Below, in pieces: positions 32,922-41,870 of a DNA stretch of 47,271 nucleotides. The notes beneath the pieces are model-generated. The model had not been told where the DNA came from, did no database searches, and saw only the letters and a program-made list of their open reading frames with translations. Source of the DNA: Nitrospira sp. UBA5698. GTDB lineage: Bacteria; Nitrospirota; Nitrospiria; Nitrospirales; Nitrospiraceae. The stretch lies in contig DIHK01000038.1 in the NCBI GenBank assembly GCA_002420115.1, positions 40,669 through 87,939 on the forward strand, given 5' to 3'. How positions within the stretch are numbered: the first letter of the stretch is position 1; every line of letters begins with the position of its first letter. Position numbers and translations under genes: made by a program.

Positions 32922-33443
32922 ATGGCTGCAAGACAAGGTGCTGGAATCCTCCTGCTGCTTTATATTGTTTTCTCTGCAGGTCAACCATTTGCCGCCCCTG
33001 CGCAGCGTCAGGATGCACCACGTCATCTCTATGATCGGATTATGGAGGAATTCAAACACCGCGACTACGAAGCGGCAATGGCCGGTTTTCGGCTTTTCAT
33101 TGAGCTCCACGGTCAATCCGCACTGGCAGCCAACGCACAATACTGGATTGGAGAATGCCAGTTTCGTACTCGGCGATATCGAGACGCCTTACAGTCCTTC
33201 TACGACGTCGTGTCCAATTACCCGCTCAGCCCAAAGTTGGCCGCCTCGACTCTCAAGCTGGGCCAGACCTATATCAAACTGAGAGATCAAGAGAAAGCCC
33301 GTCTGATGTTCGATCGTGTTATCGATCAATATCCGGAAAGTCCCGAAGCAGAAGTTGCGCGCAAGGCGGTCGAAGCGCTGTCCCCCAGCGAAGAGCCCTC
33401 CACATCGTCGCCGCAGCTCCAATCTGAGCGATCAAACGATTGA
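32922..33443 (+). CDS. Secreted TPR protein, YbgF/CpoB-like
   Basis: A signal peptide (about 1-24, GAGILLLLYIVFSAG to PFAA) is followed by three TPR units in the outer-membrane-lipoprotein style of YbgF/CpoB: YDRIMEEFKHRDYEAAMAGFRLF, AQYWIGECQFRTRRYRDALQSF, and TLKLGQTYIKLRDQEKARLMFDRVIDQYPES. A Ser-rich tail ends the 173-aa protein. YbgF/CpoB works with TolA and peptidoglycan synthases. No tol-pal genes are adjacent and the N-terminal coiled coil is missing, so the exact role is open. A GGAGG-like site (ATGGAGG) lies about 8 nt before the ATG. Confidence 0.75.
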   Translation: MAARQGAGILLLLYIVFSAGQPFAAPAQRQDAPRHLYDRIMEEFKHRDYEAAMAGFRLFIELHGQSALAANAQYWIGECQFRTRRYRDALQSFYDVVSNYPLSPKLAASTLKLGQTYIKLRDQEKARLMFDRVIDQYPESPEAEVARKAVEALSPSEEPSTSSPQLQSERSND

Positions 33444-33565
33444 CGGTTCCGAAGGAAGAGACACCCGAAGCGCGAGCAAGGCAAGAGATTCCGGCGAAGA
33501 TACCTCCCCACCATCATTGCCATTGCAACACCCCGCCTCGTTGGACAACTCGATTGATACAGATC

Positions 33566-34075
33566 TTAATCCTCTGCAGTAAGTTCCAATCGAGTGGCGA
33601 GATGTGCGAGAGGGTACGTCCTCTTGGCCTGAAGCTTCCTCAGTTTGATCCCTGCCGTATCAAGCAAGGACTCGATGATTTGTTGTGATTCCACCTGATG
33701 AAGTTCATGGGATTGAGGTTCAATCTGCACCACCTGCTCAACTTGACGTGACCCTGGGTGTACCAACGCAAAGTCGACCCGCTTCAGAGCAAGATGACGG
33801 AGGACCTGGACTCGTTCTTTCCCCCCCGCATCGACCGTGAGAAATGAGCCGAGCGGCACCTTGGCAAAGACAAGATAGCGTTCTTGGACAACCATTCGCA
33901 GGAGGTTATAGAGCGCCACTTCGTCTTCAGCCAAAAGCGGAGTCGGGCTGAGGGTGACATCAGAAGGCATCACACTGCGAGACACCTCTTTCTTGCTTCT
34001 GCGCGCTCGTCTTCGATACCACCAGATACCGAAGATGATCAAGGTGAGAACCGTCACAAGCAGTAGAAGCTTCAT
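33566..34075 (-). CDS. Membrane-anchored DUF2726 protein
   Basis: The 169-aa protein has an N-terminal membrane anchor (about 2-19) and a basic stretch (YRRRARRSKK), placing the rest in the cytosol. The domain then reads LLAEDEVALYNLLRMVVQERYLVFAKVPLGSFL and ALKRVDFALVHPGS. That is the pattern of DUF2726, a nuclease-like fold found in many soluble and membrane proteins. The catalytic role is unproven. It follows anmK by 6 nt on the same strand and is probably co-transcribed. Confidence 0.7.
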   Translation of the reverse strand: MKLLLLVTVLTLIIFGIWWYRRRARRSKKEVSRSVMPSDVTLSPTPLLAEDEVALYNLLRMVVQERYLVFAKVPLGSFLTVDAGGKERVQVLRHLALKRVDFALVHPGSRQVEQVVQIEPQSHELHQVESQQIIESLLDTAGIKLRKLQAKRTYPLAHLATRLELTAED

Positions 34076-34081
34076 CGTCGT

Positions 34082-35272
34082 TTACTTTCTCCGTCGACCT
34101 GGATGTAATCGCTCATACCATCCCGGCCCACTTGGAACAATACACCCCAACAGCCTGGGAGACGCGGCGCCTGTCACTGCCGGAACGTTCCCGCACTGCT
34201 CCATCACCGTTTGATAGGCCAAAATCGCGAAGGCCACCGACTCCAGCGCCTTACTATCCCAGCCATGCGCCTCAAAGGTGGTGACCGGAACCGGAGCAAA
34301 CACAGCCTTCAGATGCTCCATAATTGCCCGGTTTCTCACTCCGCCTCCGCCGACGATCACTTCATCGATTCCACCCTTGACCCAGCGCCGTGCCGTGCCA
34401 ACGGCCTCAGCAGTCCATCGTGTACAGGTGGCCAACAGATCCTCGACCGATAGTTTGCGCGCCTGCGGCCAGCTGAGTAACTCCGTCTGCATGGCCTCCC
34501 CAAACATTTCCCGACCGGTCGATTTGGGAGGCGCCTGAGAGAGATAGGGATAGGCCAACAGTTTGGCCAACAATCGTGAATCGACCCGCCCCTTGGCCGC
34601 GAGGCGTCCATCACGGTCCATGGTGAAACGGCCATTCGTGCTCCGGAACATAATGCCATCCAAAACCATATTGGCCGGACCCGTGTCAAACGCCATCAAC
34701 CCGTCCCCTCCGGCTCCACGCGGCAGGTAGGTGACATTGCTGATCCCCCCAAGGTTGACAATGAGTCGCCCCCGGCGGTGATGTTGAAACAGCAAGGCAT
34801 GGATACCCGGCGTCAGCGGCGCTCCCTGTCCACCAGCGGCAATATCGCGGGGGCGAAAATTGGCGACCGTGGTAATTCCAGTCCTCTCAGCAATCACCGC
34901 GGGCTCGCCAATTTGGAGGGTAGACCGAATCGCCCCAACCCGCGTATCCTTAATTCCATTCGGCAGATGGTGCACAGTCTGGCCATGAGACCCAATAAGA
35001 TCAACCTCTTCGGTTGTTAACTGAGCGGCTCGAATCGCTCCCAGCGCGGCATCAGCAAACCATTCCCCCAGAAGCGCATTCAGATGGCACAGATCGGCAA
35101 CCGTCCCTGATACCGATGCGGAGAGCAGTCGCTGCTGGAGCGAGCGCGGATAGGGAAGCGAATAGAATGCTTCCATCTCCACCTCAAGTCGAGTTGTTTT
35201 CTGAACAATTGACACTAATGCGGCATCAACGCCATCGGCAGACGTTCCCGACATGAGCCCAACGACCTTCAT
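34082..35272 (-). CDS. anmK: Anhydro-N-acetylmuramic acid kinase AnmK
   Basis: AnmK opens and phosphorylates 1,6-anhydro-MurNAc from cell-wall recycling to give MurNAc-6-phosphate. The protein of about 396 aa starts MKVVGLMSGTSADGVDAALV, the family signature. It continues with GSHGQTVHHLP, NLGGISNVTYLP, the DTGPANMVLDGI block and the C-terminal IVGGGGVRNRAIM. The frame extends to 35425, but the ATG at 35272 has AGGAAAGG about 9 nt upstream and gives the usual N-terminus. The upstream part of the frame overlaps the divergent transporter gene. MurQ is not in the window. Confidence 0.92.
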   Translation of the reverse strand: MKVVGLMSGTSADGVDAALVSIVQKTTRLEVEMEAFYSLPYPRSLQQRLLSASVSGTVADLCHLNALLGEWFADAALGAIRAAQLTTEEVDLIGSHGQTVHHLPNGIKDTRVGAIRSTLQIGEPAVIAERTGITTVANFRPRDIAAGGQGAPLTPGIHALLFQHHRRGRLIVNLGGISNVTYLPRGAGGDGLMAFDTGPANMVLDGIMFRSTNGRFTMDRDGRLAAKGRVDSRLLAKLLAYPYLSQAPPKSTGREMFGEAMQTELLSWPQARKLSVEDLLATCTRWTAEAVGTARRWVKGGIDEVIVGGGGVRNRAIMEHLKAVFAPVPVTTFEAHGWDSKALESVAFAILAYQTVMEQCGNVPAVTGAASPRLLGCIVPSGPGWYERLHPGRRRK

Positions 35273-35517
35273 GCGCGACATCCTTTCCTGACCATACCAC
35301 GTCTCATGGGCTGTGTGCGCTACGCTAATCGAACTCACGGAGATGGTCAAGGAGACGAATGGCCAGGGCCGATCAAGAGATTGCAAAAACCCATGAGTGT
35401 GGTTCTGGATTTGCTCGGCTCTCAACCATAATGATCAAGTTGCCGCCTCATCCCGACACCGACTGCGCCCTGCTTGATGGACGCGCTCAAGATGGCGTTG
35501 ACAGAGCGAAAACCTGG

Positions 35518-36477
35518 ATGATACGGTCGCCGCCGATGTTTCCTACCAGCTCCACATGCAGGTTGGGTATTCGGTTTTTTCTCCTGACGCTCGCTCTATG
35601 TTCTGTTGCCTCCATCTCCGCAACCGACGCTCGTGAGCCCATTCCTATCGTCGTCACCATTCCCGTCTTAAAAGACCTGACCGAACAGGTCGGTGGCCCG
35701 TTTGTACAGGTAAAGTCTTTGCTGAGCGGCTACGAAAACGAACATACCTACTCGCCAAAACCCAGTGATTTGGTCGCAGTTCGCAAGGCTCAACTCCTGT
35801 TTGAAGTCGGCCTTGGGCTTGAAGTCTGGGTCACGTCCTTGGTGAAAAATGCCGGAAGCCCCAAGTTACGTGTCGTCACAACATCCCAGGACGTCGAGCT
35901 TCTTCCTGACGATGGGGAGGTCCATGAAGAAGGCCATCCGAGCACGCATGGCGCTGAATCCGGAGGAAATCCACATATTTGGTTGGATCCCGCAAACGTC
36001 GGCATCATGGTGCGCCACATCACCCGGGCTCTCATCGACGTTGATCCGGTTCATGCACCTGATTTTCAAGCGAATCAGGACGCCTACCTGCAACGACTCG
36101 CGCAAGTACAACAGGAACTGATGAAGCGCACTCAACGCCTCTCGGACCGGCGTTTCATCGCACATCATCCGGCTTGGCCCTACCTCGCCAAGCGATTTGG
36201 CCTTCAGATCGTCGACACGATCCATACCCAGTCCGGCACAGAACCCTCCGCCCTACACCTTCAGCAGTTGATTACGAAGATCAACAGCTATCATATTCGG
36301 GTCATCGCCTCAGAAATTCAGCTGAGCCAGCGGCTTCCGGAACTGCTGTCACGAGACACTAAAGCCCGTGTTGTTGTGCTGACCACGATGCCGGGAGGAA
36401 TTCCGGGAACTGACAGTTACCTCGACATGCTTCGTTACAATGTGCTCCAATTAGTTGGCGCGTTGGAGTCCACCTAG
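35518..36477 (+). CDS. Metal ABC transporter, substrate-binding protein (ZnuA-like)
   Basis: The protein is a cluster A-I (ZnuA/TroA) metal-binding protein. A signal peptide (FFLLTLALCSVASISATDA) is followed by the metal-site residues in order: NEHTYSPKPSD, GGNPHIWLDPANV, IAHHPAWPYLAKRFGL and ASEIQLSQ, with a Asp-containing DSYLDMLRYN at the end. A His/Glu-rich loop (GEVHEEGHPSTHGAE) is typical of zinc-specific members. The frame reaches back to 35359; ATG 35518 or 35536 gives a normal signal. With the ATPase and permease downstream it forms a zinc or manganese importer. Confidence 0.88.
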   Translation: MIRSPPMFPTSSTCRLGIRFFLLTLALCSVASISATDAREPIPIVVTIPVLKDLTEQVGGPFVQVKSLLSGYENEHTYSPKPSDLVAVRKAQLLFEVGLGLEVWVTSLVKNAGSPKLRVVTTSQDVELLPDDGEVHEEGHPSTHGAESGGNPHIWLDPANVGIMVRHITRALIDVDPVHAPDFQANQDAYLQRLAQVQQELMKRTQRLSDRRFIAHHPAWPYLAKRFGLQIVDTIHTQSGTEPSALHLQQLITKINSYHIRVIASEIQLSQRLPELLSRDTKARVVVLTTMPGGIPGTDSYLDMLRYNVLQLVGALEST

Positions 36478-36499
36478 CAGCCGCTCAGGAAATCCATTC

Positions 36500-37318
36500 A
36501 TGTCTTCGGATGGAACAGAGGGATCCGTGTCTACCGATCACAGTCCGATTATCCGTTTCGACCATGCATCCTTCGGTTTTCCTGGGCTGATTGCGCTCAA
36601 GGATATTTCTCTGCCCATTTACGACGGCGAGTTCGTTGGCGTGATCGGGCCAAACGGATCAGGCAAAACAACACTTTGCCGCGCCGTGTTAGGACTGCTT
36701 CCGCCGGTGGAAGGCCACCTGCATATCTTTGATTGTGCCTGCAGCGAACTCCGCTGCCACCACCGGGCCCAGATCGGGTACCTTCCACAAAAGGGAGTGG
36801 TTGATCGCAATTTTCCTGTGACCGTTCTTGAGACGGTCATGATGGGACGTTATGGTGCCCTTGGACTGCTGAAGAGACCTGGGAAGAAGGATCGTCAGAT
36901 CGCAATGGACGCCCTCGCGCAAGTTGACATGGTATCTCATAAAGATACGGCGCTCGGCCATCTATCCGGCGGGCAGCAGCAACGAGTCTTTATTGCGAGG
37001 GCATTGGCACAGCAACCCAAAGTGCTCATCCTTGATGAGCCCACAACCGGATTGGATATCACCATGCAGCACAACGTCATTGAGCTCGTCCAGCATCTTC
37101 ATGACGAACTCAAGCTGACAGTGTTGCTCATCACACATGATATTAATATGATCCGGTCGAGAGTGGATCGACTCGTGCTCCTCAAAACCAGGCTCTACGC
37201 CGCCGGTCCCCCAGCCGAAGTCCTCAAACCGGAGATCCTCCACCAAGTCTACGGGAAAGAGCTTGTGATTACTGAGAAGGACCTGGTCATCGTCGAGGAC
37301 TACCACCATCATCACTAA
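36500..37318 (+). CDS. Metal ABC transporter, ATP-binding protein (ZnuC-like)
   Basis: From the ATG at 36500 the 272-aa ATPase has Walker A GPNGSGKTT (50-58), a Q-loop GYLPQK, the signature LSGGQQQR, Walker B LILDEPTTGLD and the H-loop ITHDINMI. It ends in a HHHH tail that could itself bind metal. It begins 22 nt after the binding-protein stop and ends 15 nt before the permease, so the three form an operon. The family energises zinc, manganese or iron import. Confidence 0.9.
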   Translation: MSSDGTEGSVSTDHSPIIRFDHASFGFPGLIALKDISLPIYDGEFVGVIGPNGSGKTTLCRAVLGLLPPVEGHLHIFDCACSELRCHHRAQIGYLPQKGVVDRNFPVTVLETVMMGRYGALGLLKRPGKKDRQIAMDALAQVDMVSHKDTALGHLSGGQQQRVFIARALAQQPKVLILDEPTTGLDITMQHNVIELVQHLHDELKLTVLLITHDINMIRSRVDRLVLLKTRLYAAGPPAEVLKPEILHQVYGKELVITEKDLVIVEDYHHHH

Positions 37319-37333
37319 TAATACCGACTCATC

Positions 37334-38164
37334 ATGCTTGATCTCCTAGCCTACGACTTTATGCAACGCTCTCTCCTCGCCTCGGCGATGGTCGGCGGGC
37401 TCTGTTCAATCATCGGTGTGTTTGTTGTCCTACGGGGACTCGCCTTCGTCGGTGCGGGAACGTCTCATGCCGCATTTGCGGGGGTTGCACTTGGCTACCT
37501 GATAGGCTGGCCACCACTGCTCCTAGCGATTGTCTTTGGCTTGGCGACCGTCTGGCTCACCGGATGGGTTGAAGAGCGCGGCAGGATGAAGCTGGATGTC
37601 TCCATCGGCATTCTGTACACGACGACCATGGCACTAGGCATCCTCTTTATCGGACTGATGAAGAGCTACAATGCAGAGGTCTACGGCTATCTCTTCGGCA
37701 GCGTGCTCTCCGTCACGCCTGAAGAGCTGCGTATCATCGGTGCCTTGAGCGTGCTGGTGTTGAGCTTGCTGCTCCTGTTTGCCAAAGAACTCTATTTCAT
37801 TGCGTTCGATCAGGAAATGGCCGAAGCTTCCGGCGTTCCGGCTCGGCAGATGTTTTTTCTATTGCTGACGCTCGTTGCACTCACCGTTGTTGTCTCGCTC
37901 AAGACCGTGGGGGCCATTCTCGTCTTCGCCATGATTCTGATTCCGGCTTCGACGGCCTATCAGCTCACACATAGCCTGAGAACCTTGACGTTGTATTCTG
38001 CATGCTTCGGAATCACAACCTCGGTTGTAGGAGTCTTGATTTCCGCCATCTGGGACGTTCCCTCGGGGCCGGCGATTGTGCTGTTGGCGACCGCCATATT
38101 CTTTACGGCGGTTCTCTTCTCCCCTAAACGAGTAAAACGCACAGGAGTCGTTCACTCGCATTAG
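37334..38164 (+). CDS. Metal ABC transporter, permease (ZnuB-like)
   Basis: The 276-aa protein has about eight membrane segments and the family's SHAAFAGVALGYLIG near residue 44 and SLKTVGAILVFAMILIPASTAYQL near residue 190. The acidic EASGVPARQ loop couples to the ATPase. The short C-terminal tail VVHSH is histidine-containing, like the ATPase tail. It forms the channel for the ZnuA/ZnuC-type partners just upstream. No Zur-type operator was recognised before the operon. Confidence 0.9.
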   Translation: MLDLLAYDFMQRSLLASAMVGGLCSIIGVFVVLRGLAFVGAGTSHAAFAGVALGYLIGWPPLLLAIVFGLATVWLTGWVEERGRMKLDVSIGILYTTTMALGILFIGLMKSYNAEVYGYLFGSVLSVTPEELRIIGALSVLVLSLLLLFAKELYFIAFDQEMAEASGVPARQMFFLLLTLVALTVVVSLKTVGAILVFAMILIPASTAYQLTHSLRTLTLYSACFGITTSVVGVLISAIWDVPSGPAIVLLATAIFFTAVLFSPKRVKRTGVVHSH

Positions 38165-38332
38165 CCACCATGTGAACCTTCATGAAGTACTGCCATCATC
38201 AATGGATGGTACGCCGATTTGCCCAAGGTATTGAGTCGTCGTATCGACAGTGTCATCAACGTCAGGAATCACGGGCCTTCTCGGTTTGACAGCTCAAGGG
38301 ATTTCCTCTCACTAGGGGAACGGAGGTGTGGT

Positions 38333-38962
38333 ATGCGTGGACAATGGGTCAAGGAGCTCGTGGCCACCGTGCTGTTCATTGTCTTACTCTCACTGTTTCA
38401 CTTTTCCACGACCGCTTCCGCGCAAGAGTTTGGAGGAATTGAGGCCGGCAGGGTGGTACTTGGCTTTCGTGCCGGATTCTCGCCACTGACTCAACAGCTG
38501 TCGGAAGGCACGTCTACTTCAATTGGTCCGCTGGTGAACTTTCAAGCGATGTACAGCCTCAACACCTGGCTCTTGGTGGGCATGATGCTCGAGTGGGAGC
38601 GCCATGGAGTGAGCGTGGAACAGCCGGATATGGACCTTGGGCACCAGGATACGGTTTCGGTTCTACCGACCATCGAAATACGCCCAGCAAGATCAGGTCC
38701 GCTCAGCCCCTATGTCAATATGAGCTTCGGCGTCAACGTGAATAGCTTTGGCGAGGAGACCGCAGTTCGGATTAGCCCGAGTAATACCTTTGCTTGGCGA
38801 TTGGGGTGGGGCACTGATTACCAACTCAATGAACGGTTTGCCCTTAACATGGAATGGGCCTATAAGCGGAACGATGGGCATACGACCGGCACCGGTGGCC
38901 GGAACAACGATTGGAACGCCTCTTCATTTGGGTTCTTATTTGGCGGAAAGATGTTCTTCTAA
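38333..38962 (+). CDS. Outer-membrane beta-barrel protein
   Basis: The ATG at 38333 has GGAGG about 7 nt upstream. The 209-aa protein has a signal peptide (about residues 10-30, ELVATVLFIVLLSLF to TTASAQE). An alternating beta-strand pattern with aromatic girdles follows (GRVVLGFRAGFSPL, WLLVGMMLEWERHG, LSPYVNMSFGVNVNSF, TFAWRLGWGTDYQLNERFALNMEWAYKRN), ending in KMFF with the C-terminal Phe that barrel assembly recognises. It is an OmpA/OmpW-like eight-strand barrel of unknown ligand. The longer frame from 38219 lacks a ribosome binding site. Confidence 0.75.
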   Translation: MRGQWVKELVATVLFIVLLSLFHFSTTASAQEFGGIEAGRVVLGFRAGFSPLTQQLSEGTSTSIGPLVNFQAMYSLNTWLLVGMMLEWERHGVSVEQPDMDLGHQDTVSVLPTIEIRPARSGPLSPYVNMSFGVNVNSFGEETAVRISPSNTFAWRLGWGTDYQLNERFALNMEWAYKRNDGHTTGTGGRNNDWNASSFGFLFGGKMFF

Positions 38963-39041
38963 GCGCGAAACAAGACTAGAGCTGACGGCAGAATCTTCCA
39001 TCATCACCGACTAAAGAATCCATCATTCTTATCGGTCGTGC

Positions 39042-39473
39042 TTACTCAGATCGACTGTTCTTGCTTCGGCTCCAGACCATCCCAGTCTGTTCTTTCGAAC
39101 TGAAGCCGAGTCGCTCATAGAAACCTGGGCGTCTGGTACAAAGCCAAAATAGTTCGACCCGTTGTAGTTGAGGGTGATGAAGAATCCGTTTGACGATCTC
39201 TGTGCCAATCCCCTGCCCTTGATAGCCCCGATCGACAATCACATCCCAAATTGTCGCCCGGTAGACAAAATCCGTGAGGACGCGTCCAAACCCAATTAAT
39301 CGCTCGCCATCCCTGGCACAAATGGCAAGATCCGTATGCCCGAGCATTTCCTTTGCGTCAGCCAGGGTTCGGTCCTTCGCCCATGGAGCCTGCTGAAAGA
39401 GTCCAAGAAGCTGTGCCGCTTCAGGAAATTCATGATGAGAATAGGTCACTGCAGGCTTGAGGGTTGGAGGCAT
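39042..39473 (-). CDS. GNAT-family N-acetyltransferase
   Basis: The 143-aa protein is a typical GCN5-related acetyltransferase. The acetyl-CoA loop is RGYQGQGIGTEIV (about residue 82), and VIVDRGY marks the preceding strand. The C-terminal FYERLGFSSKEQTGM is the usual motif B. It should acetylate a small amine or a protein using acetyl-CoA; the substrate is unknown. It is divergent from the zinc-ribbon gene at 39523, 49 nt away. Confidence 0.85.
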   Translation of the reverse strand: MPPTLKPAVTYSHHEFPEAAQLLGLFQQAPWAKDRTLADAKEMLGHTDLAICARDGERLIGFGRVLTDFVYRATIWDVIVDRGYQGQGIGTEIVKRILHHPQLQRVELFWLCTRRPGFYERLGFSSKEQTGMVWSRSKNSRSE

Positions 39474-39522
39474 CTTATACTACAGTATCCCTCGGATTGA
39501 CCTGGAGTGTACGAGGAAACCA

Positions 39523-39702
39523 ATGTCAACGCAAGTCCGTACCTGTTCCAAATGCTTCCAACTCATGTGGTTACGAGCGGAAGAGTACGAGATACTCGAC
39601 GCTGAAACGGTTCGTGCGAAGTGCCCCCACTGTGGGACCCTTGCGCGATTCAAGCTGGTCACGACCGGATCCAATGCGCTAGGACCAAAGATGGGGCACT
39701 AG
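39523..39702 (+). CDS. Small zinc-ribbon protein, 59 aa
   Basis: The ATG at 39523 has GAGGA about 6 nt upstream. The protein has two CxxC knuckles (CSKC near residue 8 and CPHC near residue 33) separated by 22 residues, the spacing of a rubredoxin-like or FmdB-type zinc ribbon. It is basic and soluble, so RNA or DNA binding or a metal-site role are possible. The frame extends to 39457, but the later start has the ribosome binding site. Confidence 0.7.
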   Translation: MSTQVRTCSKCFQLMWLRAEEYEILDAETVRAKCPHCGTLARFKLVTTGSNALGPKMGH

Positions 39703-39717
39703 CGACGTCTGAGAGTT

Positions 39718-39793
39718 TTCAGTCGTGAGTGCTGAGGTGTGAGCTGAGCTTCTCGGATGAACGAAGAACTCAGTACCCGTCACTCGCCACTGC
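39718..39793. repeat. 7-nt-period intergenic hairpin element
   Basis: Between convergent genes, TTTCAGT, CGTGAGT, GCTGAGG, TGTGAGC run on the left and AACTCAG, TACCCGT, CACTCGC, CACTGCT on the right, all in 7-nt register. The left CAGTCGTGAGTG (39720-39731) pairs with CACTCGCCACTG (39781-39792), with one wobble and one mismatch. Confidence 0.6.
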
Positions 39794-39796
39794 TCC

Positions 39797-40219
39797 CTAC
39801 GAGGCTCTACCCGCTTCTGCCAATTCCGGCTGATTGCCGGGAAGCACTTTCCTGAGGGCCACGCGGTATTCCGTGAGTCGCTTCTCATCCACTCGTCCGA
39901 CTTCAATCTCTGTATCCCGTTGCATGCGTTCGAGCTGGTCGATGATGGTCAGGAGGGCTTGGACGGTGCCGATCAGATTCCCCTGCTCGAAGGCTTCCAA
40001 AGAACAGACCAAGGATTCATTGAGGCCCTTGTAGGGAGTGCCCGCACTTTGGCGTTGTGTTCGTGTGACAATCACCTCATAACTGTCCATCGCCTCCGCA
40101 GAAGGTTTCACGCCGGACGGTACGGCCTTCAGATGCACGATGGAGGGTAGCGTCGCGGCATAGGCTTTGACATGGGCGGTGAGACCACCGATGGCATCCA
40201 ACACCTCTGCGGTCAGCAT
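39797..40219 (-). CDS. Hypothetical protein, 140 aa
   Basis: The protein is largely helical and soluble, starting MLTAEVLDAIGGLTAHVKAYA. It contains an amphipathic middle part (GNLIGTVQALLTIIDQLERMQRDTEIEVGRVDEKRL) that may form a coiled coil. I do not recognise the family. The start codon overlaps the last 7 nt of rluD, indicating co-translation with it. The gene ends beside a 7-nt-period element. Confidence 0.6.
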   Translation of the reverse strand: MLTAEVLDAIGGLTAHVKAYAATLPSIVHLKAVPSGVKPSAEAMDSYEVIVTRTQRQSAGTPYKGLNESLVCSLEAFEQGNLIGTVQALLTIIDQLERMQRDTEIEVGRVDEKRLTEYRVALRKVLPGNQPELAEAGRAS

Positions 40220-41217
40220 AGCTCCTCATCGGCTGTTCCCACAGTCCTGGCACCAACAGGCATTTGATCCCCCGGTGCAATCAGCTGCTCGAACGCATGA
40301 ACCACGCGCTCCATATCGGCGGGGAACGGTCTCGTAAATTCCTCTCTGGTGGCTGAAGTGGGATGGGTAAAGCCCAGCGTCCTGGCATGAAGCATCACCC
40401 GTGGGATCTCAATGTCCGCCAGGACCATCACCTTGTTGCCGCCATAGGTGCGATCGCCAAGAATGGGATGACCCAGTGAGGTCAGATGCACCCGCAACTG
40501 GTGCGTCCTTCCGGTTTGTGGGTAGAGCAAGACATGTGCGGCTATCTTAGCATACCGCCGGGTCACCACATATTCGGTCACAGACTCCTTGGGACTCGTC
40601 GTGCGTGATGAGAACTTCTTTCGGTCTTTACTATCTCGCCCAATGGCCAGATCAATCACTCCTCGTCCCTTTTTGGGAACCCCCCAGACCAGCGCTTCAT
40701 AGACTCTGGTAATCGTGTGGAGTTTGAACTGAGCCGCAAGGGCCCTATGGGCAGTATCGGTCTTCGTGATTACCATGACACCAGAGGTTTCCTTGTCCAG
40801 ACGATGCACCAGTCCGGGGCGTTCCTTTCCACCGATTGTTGAAATCGTCCCACCCGAGGTTTGGAAGTGATGCAACAACGCATTGACCAGCGTCCCGCTC
40901 CAATTCCCCGGCGCGGGATGGACCACGATGCCGGGTGGTTTATTCAGGACCAGAAGGGCATCATCCTCGAAAAGGACCTCGAGCGGAATGGCCTCTCCTT
41001 TCATGGAAAGTGGTTCCGGCTTCGGGACATCCATGCTAATCCGGTCCCCAGGCTTGATCTTGTGGCTCGGCTTCACGACCTGGCCATTGACCCGTATTCG
41101 ACCTAATTCAATCAACCGCTGCAACGCCGACCGGGAGGTGTCCCGCTCGCGGCCAACGAGGAAAACATCCAGCCGCTTCGGCTGTTCTCCTGCCGTGATG
41201 AGAAATTCGGTGATCAT
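40213..41217 (-). CDS. rluD: RluA-family 23S rRNA pseudouridine synthase (RluD-like)
   Basis: The 334-aa protein, from the ATG at 41217, has an N-terminal S4 RNA-binding domain (RLDVFL to RIRVNGQVVKPSHKIKPGD) and the catalytic domain with RPGLVHRLDKETSG, Asp141 being the nucleophile. Further motifs are YEALVWG and LLYPQTGRTHQLRVHLTSLGHPILGD. This order is that of RluD/RluC, which modify 23S rRNA; RluD is the best guess because of the S4 domain. The frame extends to 41292, but the ATG at 41217 has AGGGA just upstream and matches the family N-terminus. Confidence 0.88.
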   Translation of the reverse strand: MITEFLITAGEQPKRLDVFLVGRERDTSRSALQRLIELGRIRVNGQVVKPSHKIKPGDRISMDVPKPEPLSMKGEAIPLEVLFEDDALLVLNKPPGIVVHPAPGNWSGTLVNALLHHFQTSGGTISTIGGKERPGLVHRLDKETSGVMVITKTDTAHRALAAQFKLHTITRVYEALVWGVPKKGRGVIDLAIGRDSKDRKKFSSRTTSPKESVTEYVVTRRYAKIAAHVLLYPQTGRTHQLRVHLTSLGHPILGDRTYGGNKVMVLADIEIPRVMLHARTLGFTHPTSATREEFTRPFPADMERVVHAFEQLIAPGDQMPVGARTVGTADEELC

Positions 41218-41352
41218 ATTCCCTGCCAACTCATCGGAGGGGACAGCCTCTGAACTGAAGTAGCGTTCAGCGACATGGCGAAAGGTGGCCATGAAGCATG
41301 GCCAGACTGCAAGAAGAAGGGGTAGAAGAAGGCGTAGGGTAAAACCGCGAGA

Positions 41353-41775
41353 TTAGGCGTGGCTTGTTTTTCTGGCACGCTCGGCAATTTTTTTGCGCAG
41401 ACGAGCTTTTTCGAGACTCACCTGTGCCTCTTTGACCTCGGAAGGCAAGCCGCCGGCCTGAAGTCGACGCTCGGCTTCAGCCACCTTGGCGGTGGCCCGC
41501 TCCACATCAATATCTTCGGCTTTTTCAGCAACCTCAGCCATGATGGTGACTTTGGTTGGGGTGACCTCCGCAAATCCCCACAGCACCGCCATCGAATGCG
41601 TCTCATGATCGACCCGATAGCGAAGCTCACCGATCTTGAGGGTCGACAGGAAATGACAGTGGCCCGGCAGCACCCCGAATTCCCCCTCTGAACCAGGCGC
41701 AATCACTTCGTCCACCTGCTGACTCAACAGGAGCTTTTCCGGCGTCACAACTTCTAATAAGAACTTCCCTGGCAT
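41353..41775 (-). CDS. atpC: ATP synthase epsilon subunit
   Basis: The 140-aa protein has the epsilon N-terminal beta-sandwich: LLEVVTPEKLLLSQQVDEVIAPGSEGEFGVLPGHCHFLSTL is the family signature. A C-terminal helical pair follows (about 90-138), with ERATAKVAEAERRLQAG. It is the regulatory rotor subunit of F1. It follows atpD on the same strand after a 95-nt spacer with a 7-nt-period element. The length is normal. Confidence 0.94.
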   Translation of the reverse strand: MPGKFLLEVVTPEKLLLSQQVDEVIAPGSEGEFGVLPGHCHFLSTLKIGELRYRVDHETHSMAVLWGFAEVTPTKVTIMAEVAEKAEDIDVERATAKVAEAERRLQAGGLPSEVKEAQVSLEKARLRKKIAERARKTSHA

Positions 41776-41784
41776 GTAGTCCTC

Positions 41785-41868
41785 GTGAAATGTGAAAAGT
41801 TAGAGGTAATAGGTGACATCCCGAAAACTCTGCTACTTCGTTTCACCTTTCACTTTTTACTTTTCACT
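41785..41868. repeat. 7-nt-period hairpin element in the atpD-atpC spacer
   Basis: Words GTGAAAT, GTGAAAA, GTTAGAG, GTAATAG, GTGACAT begin exactly at 41785, 41792, 41799, 41806 and 41813. The other arm is TTTCACC, TTTCACT, TTTTACT, TTTCACT. Bases 41785-41800 pair with 41852-41867 at 14 of 16 positions. It lies inside a co-transcribed operon. Confidence 0.65.
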
Positions 41869-41870
41869 CC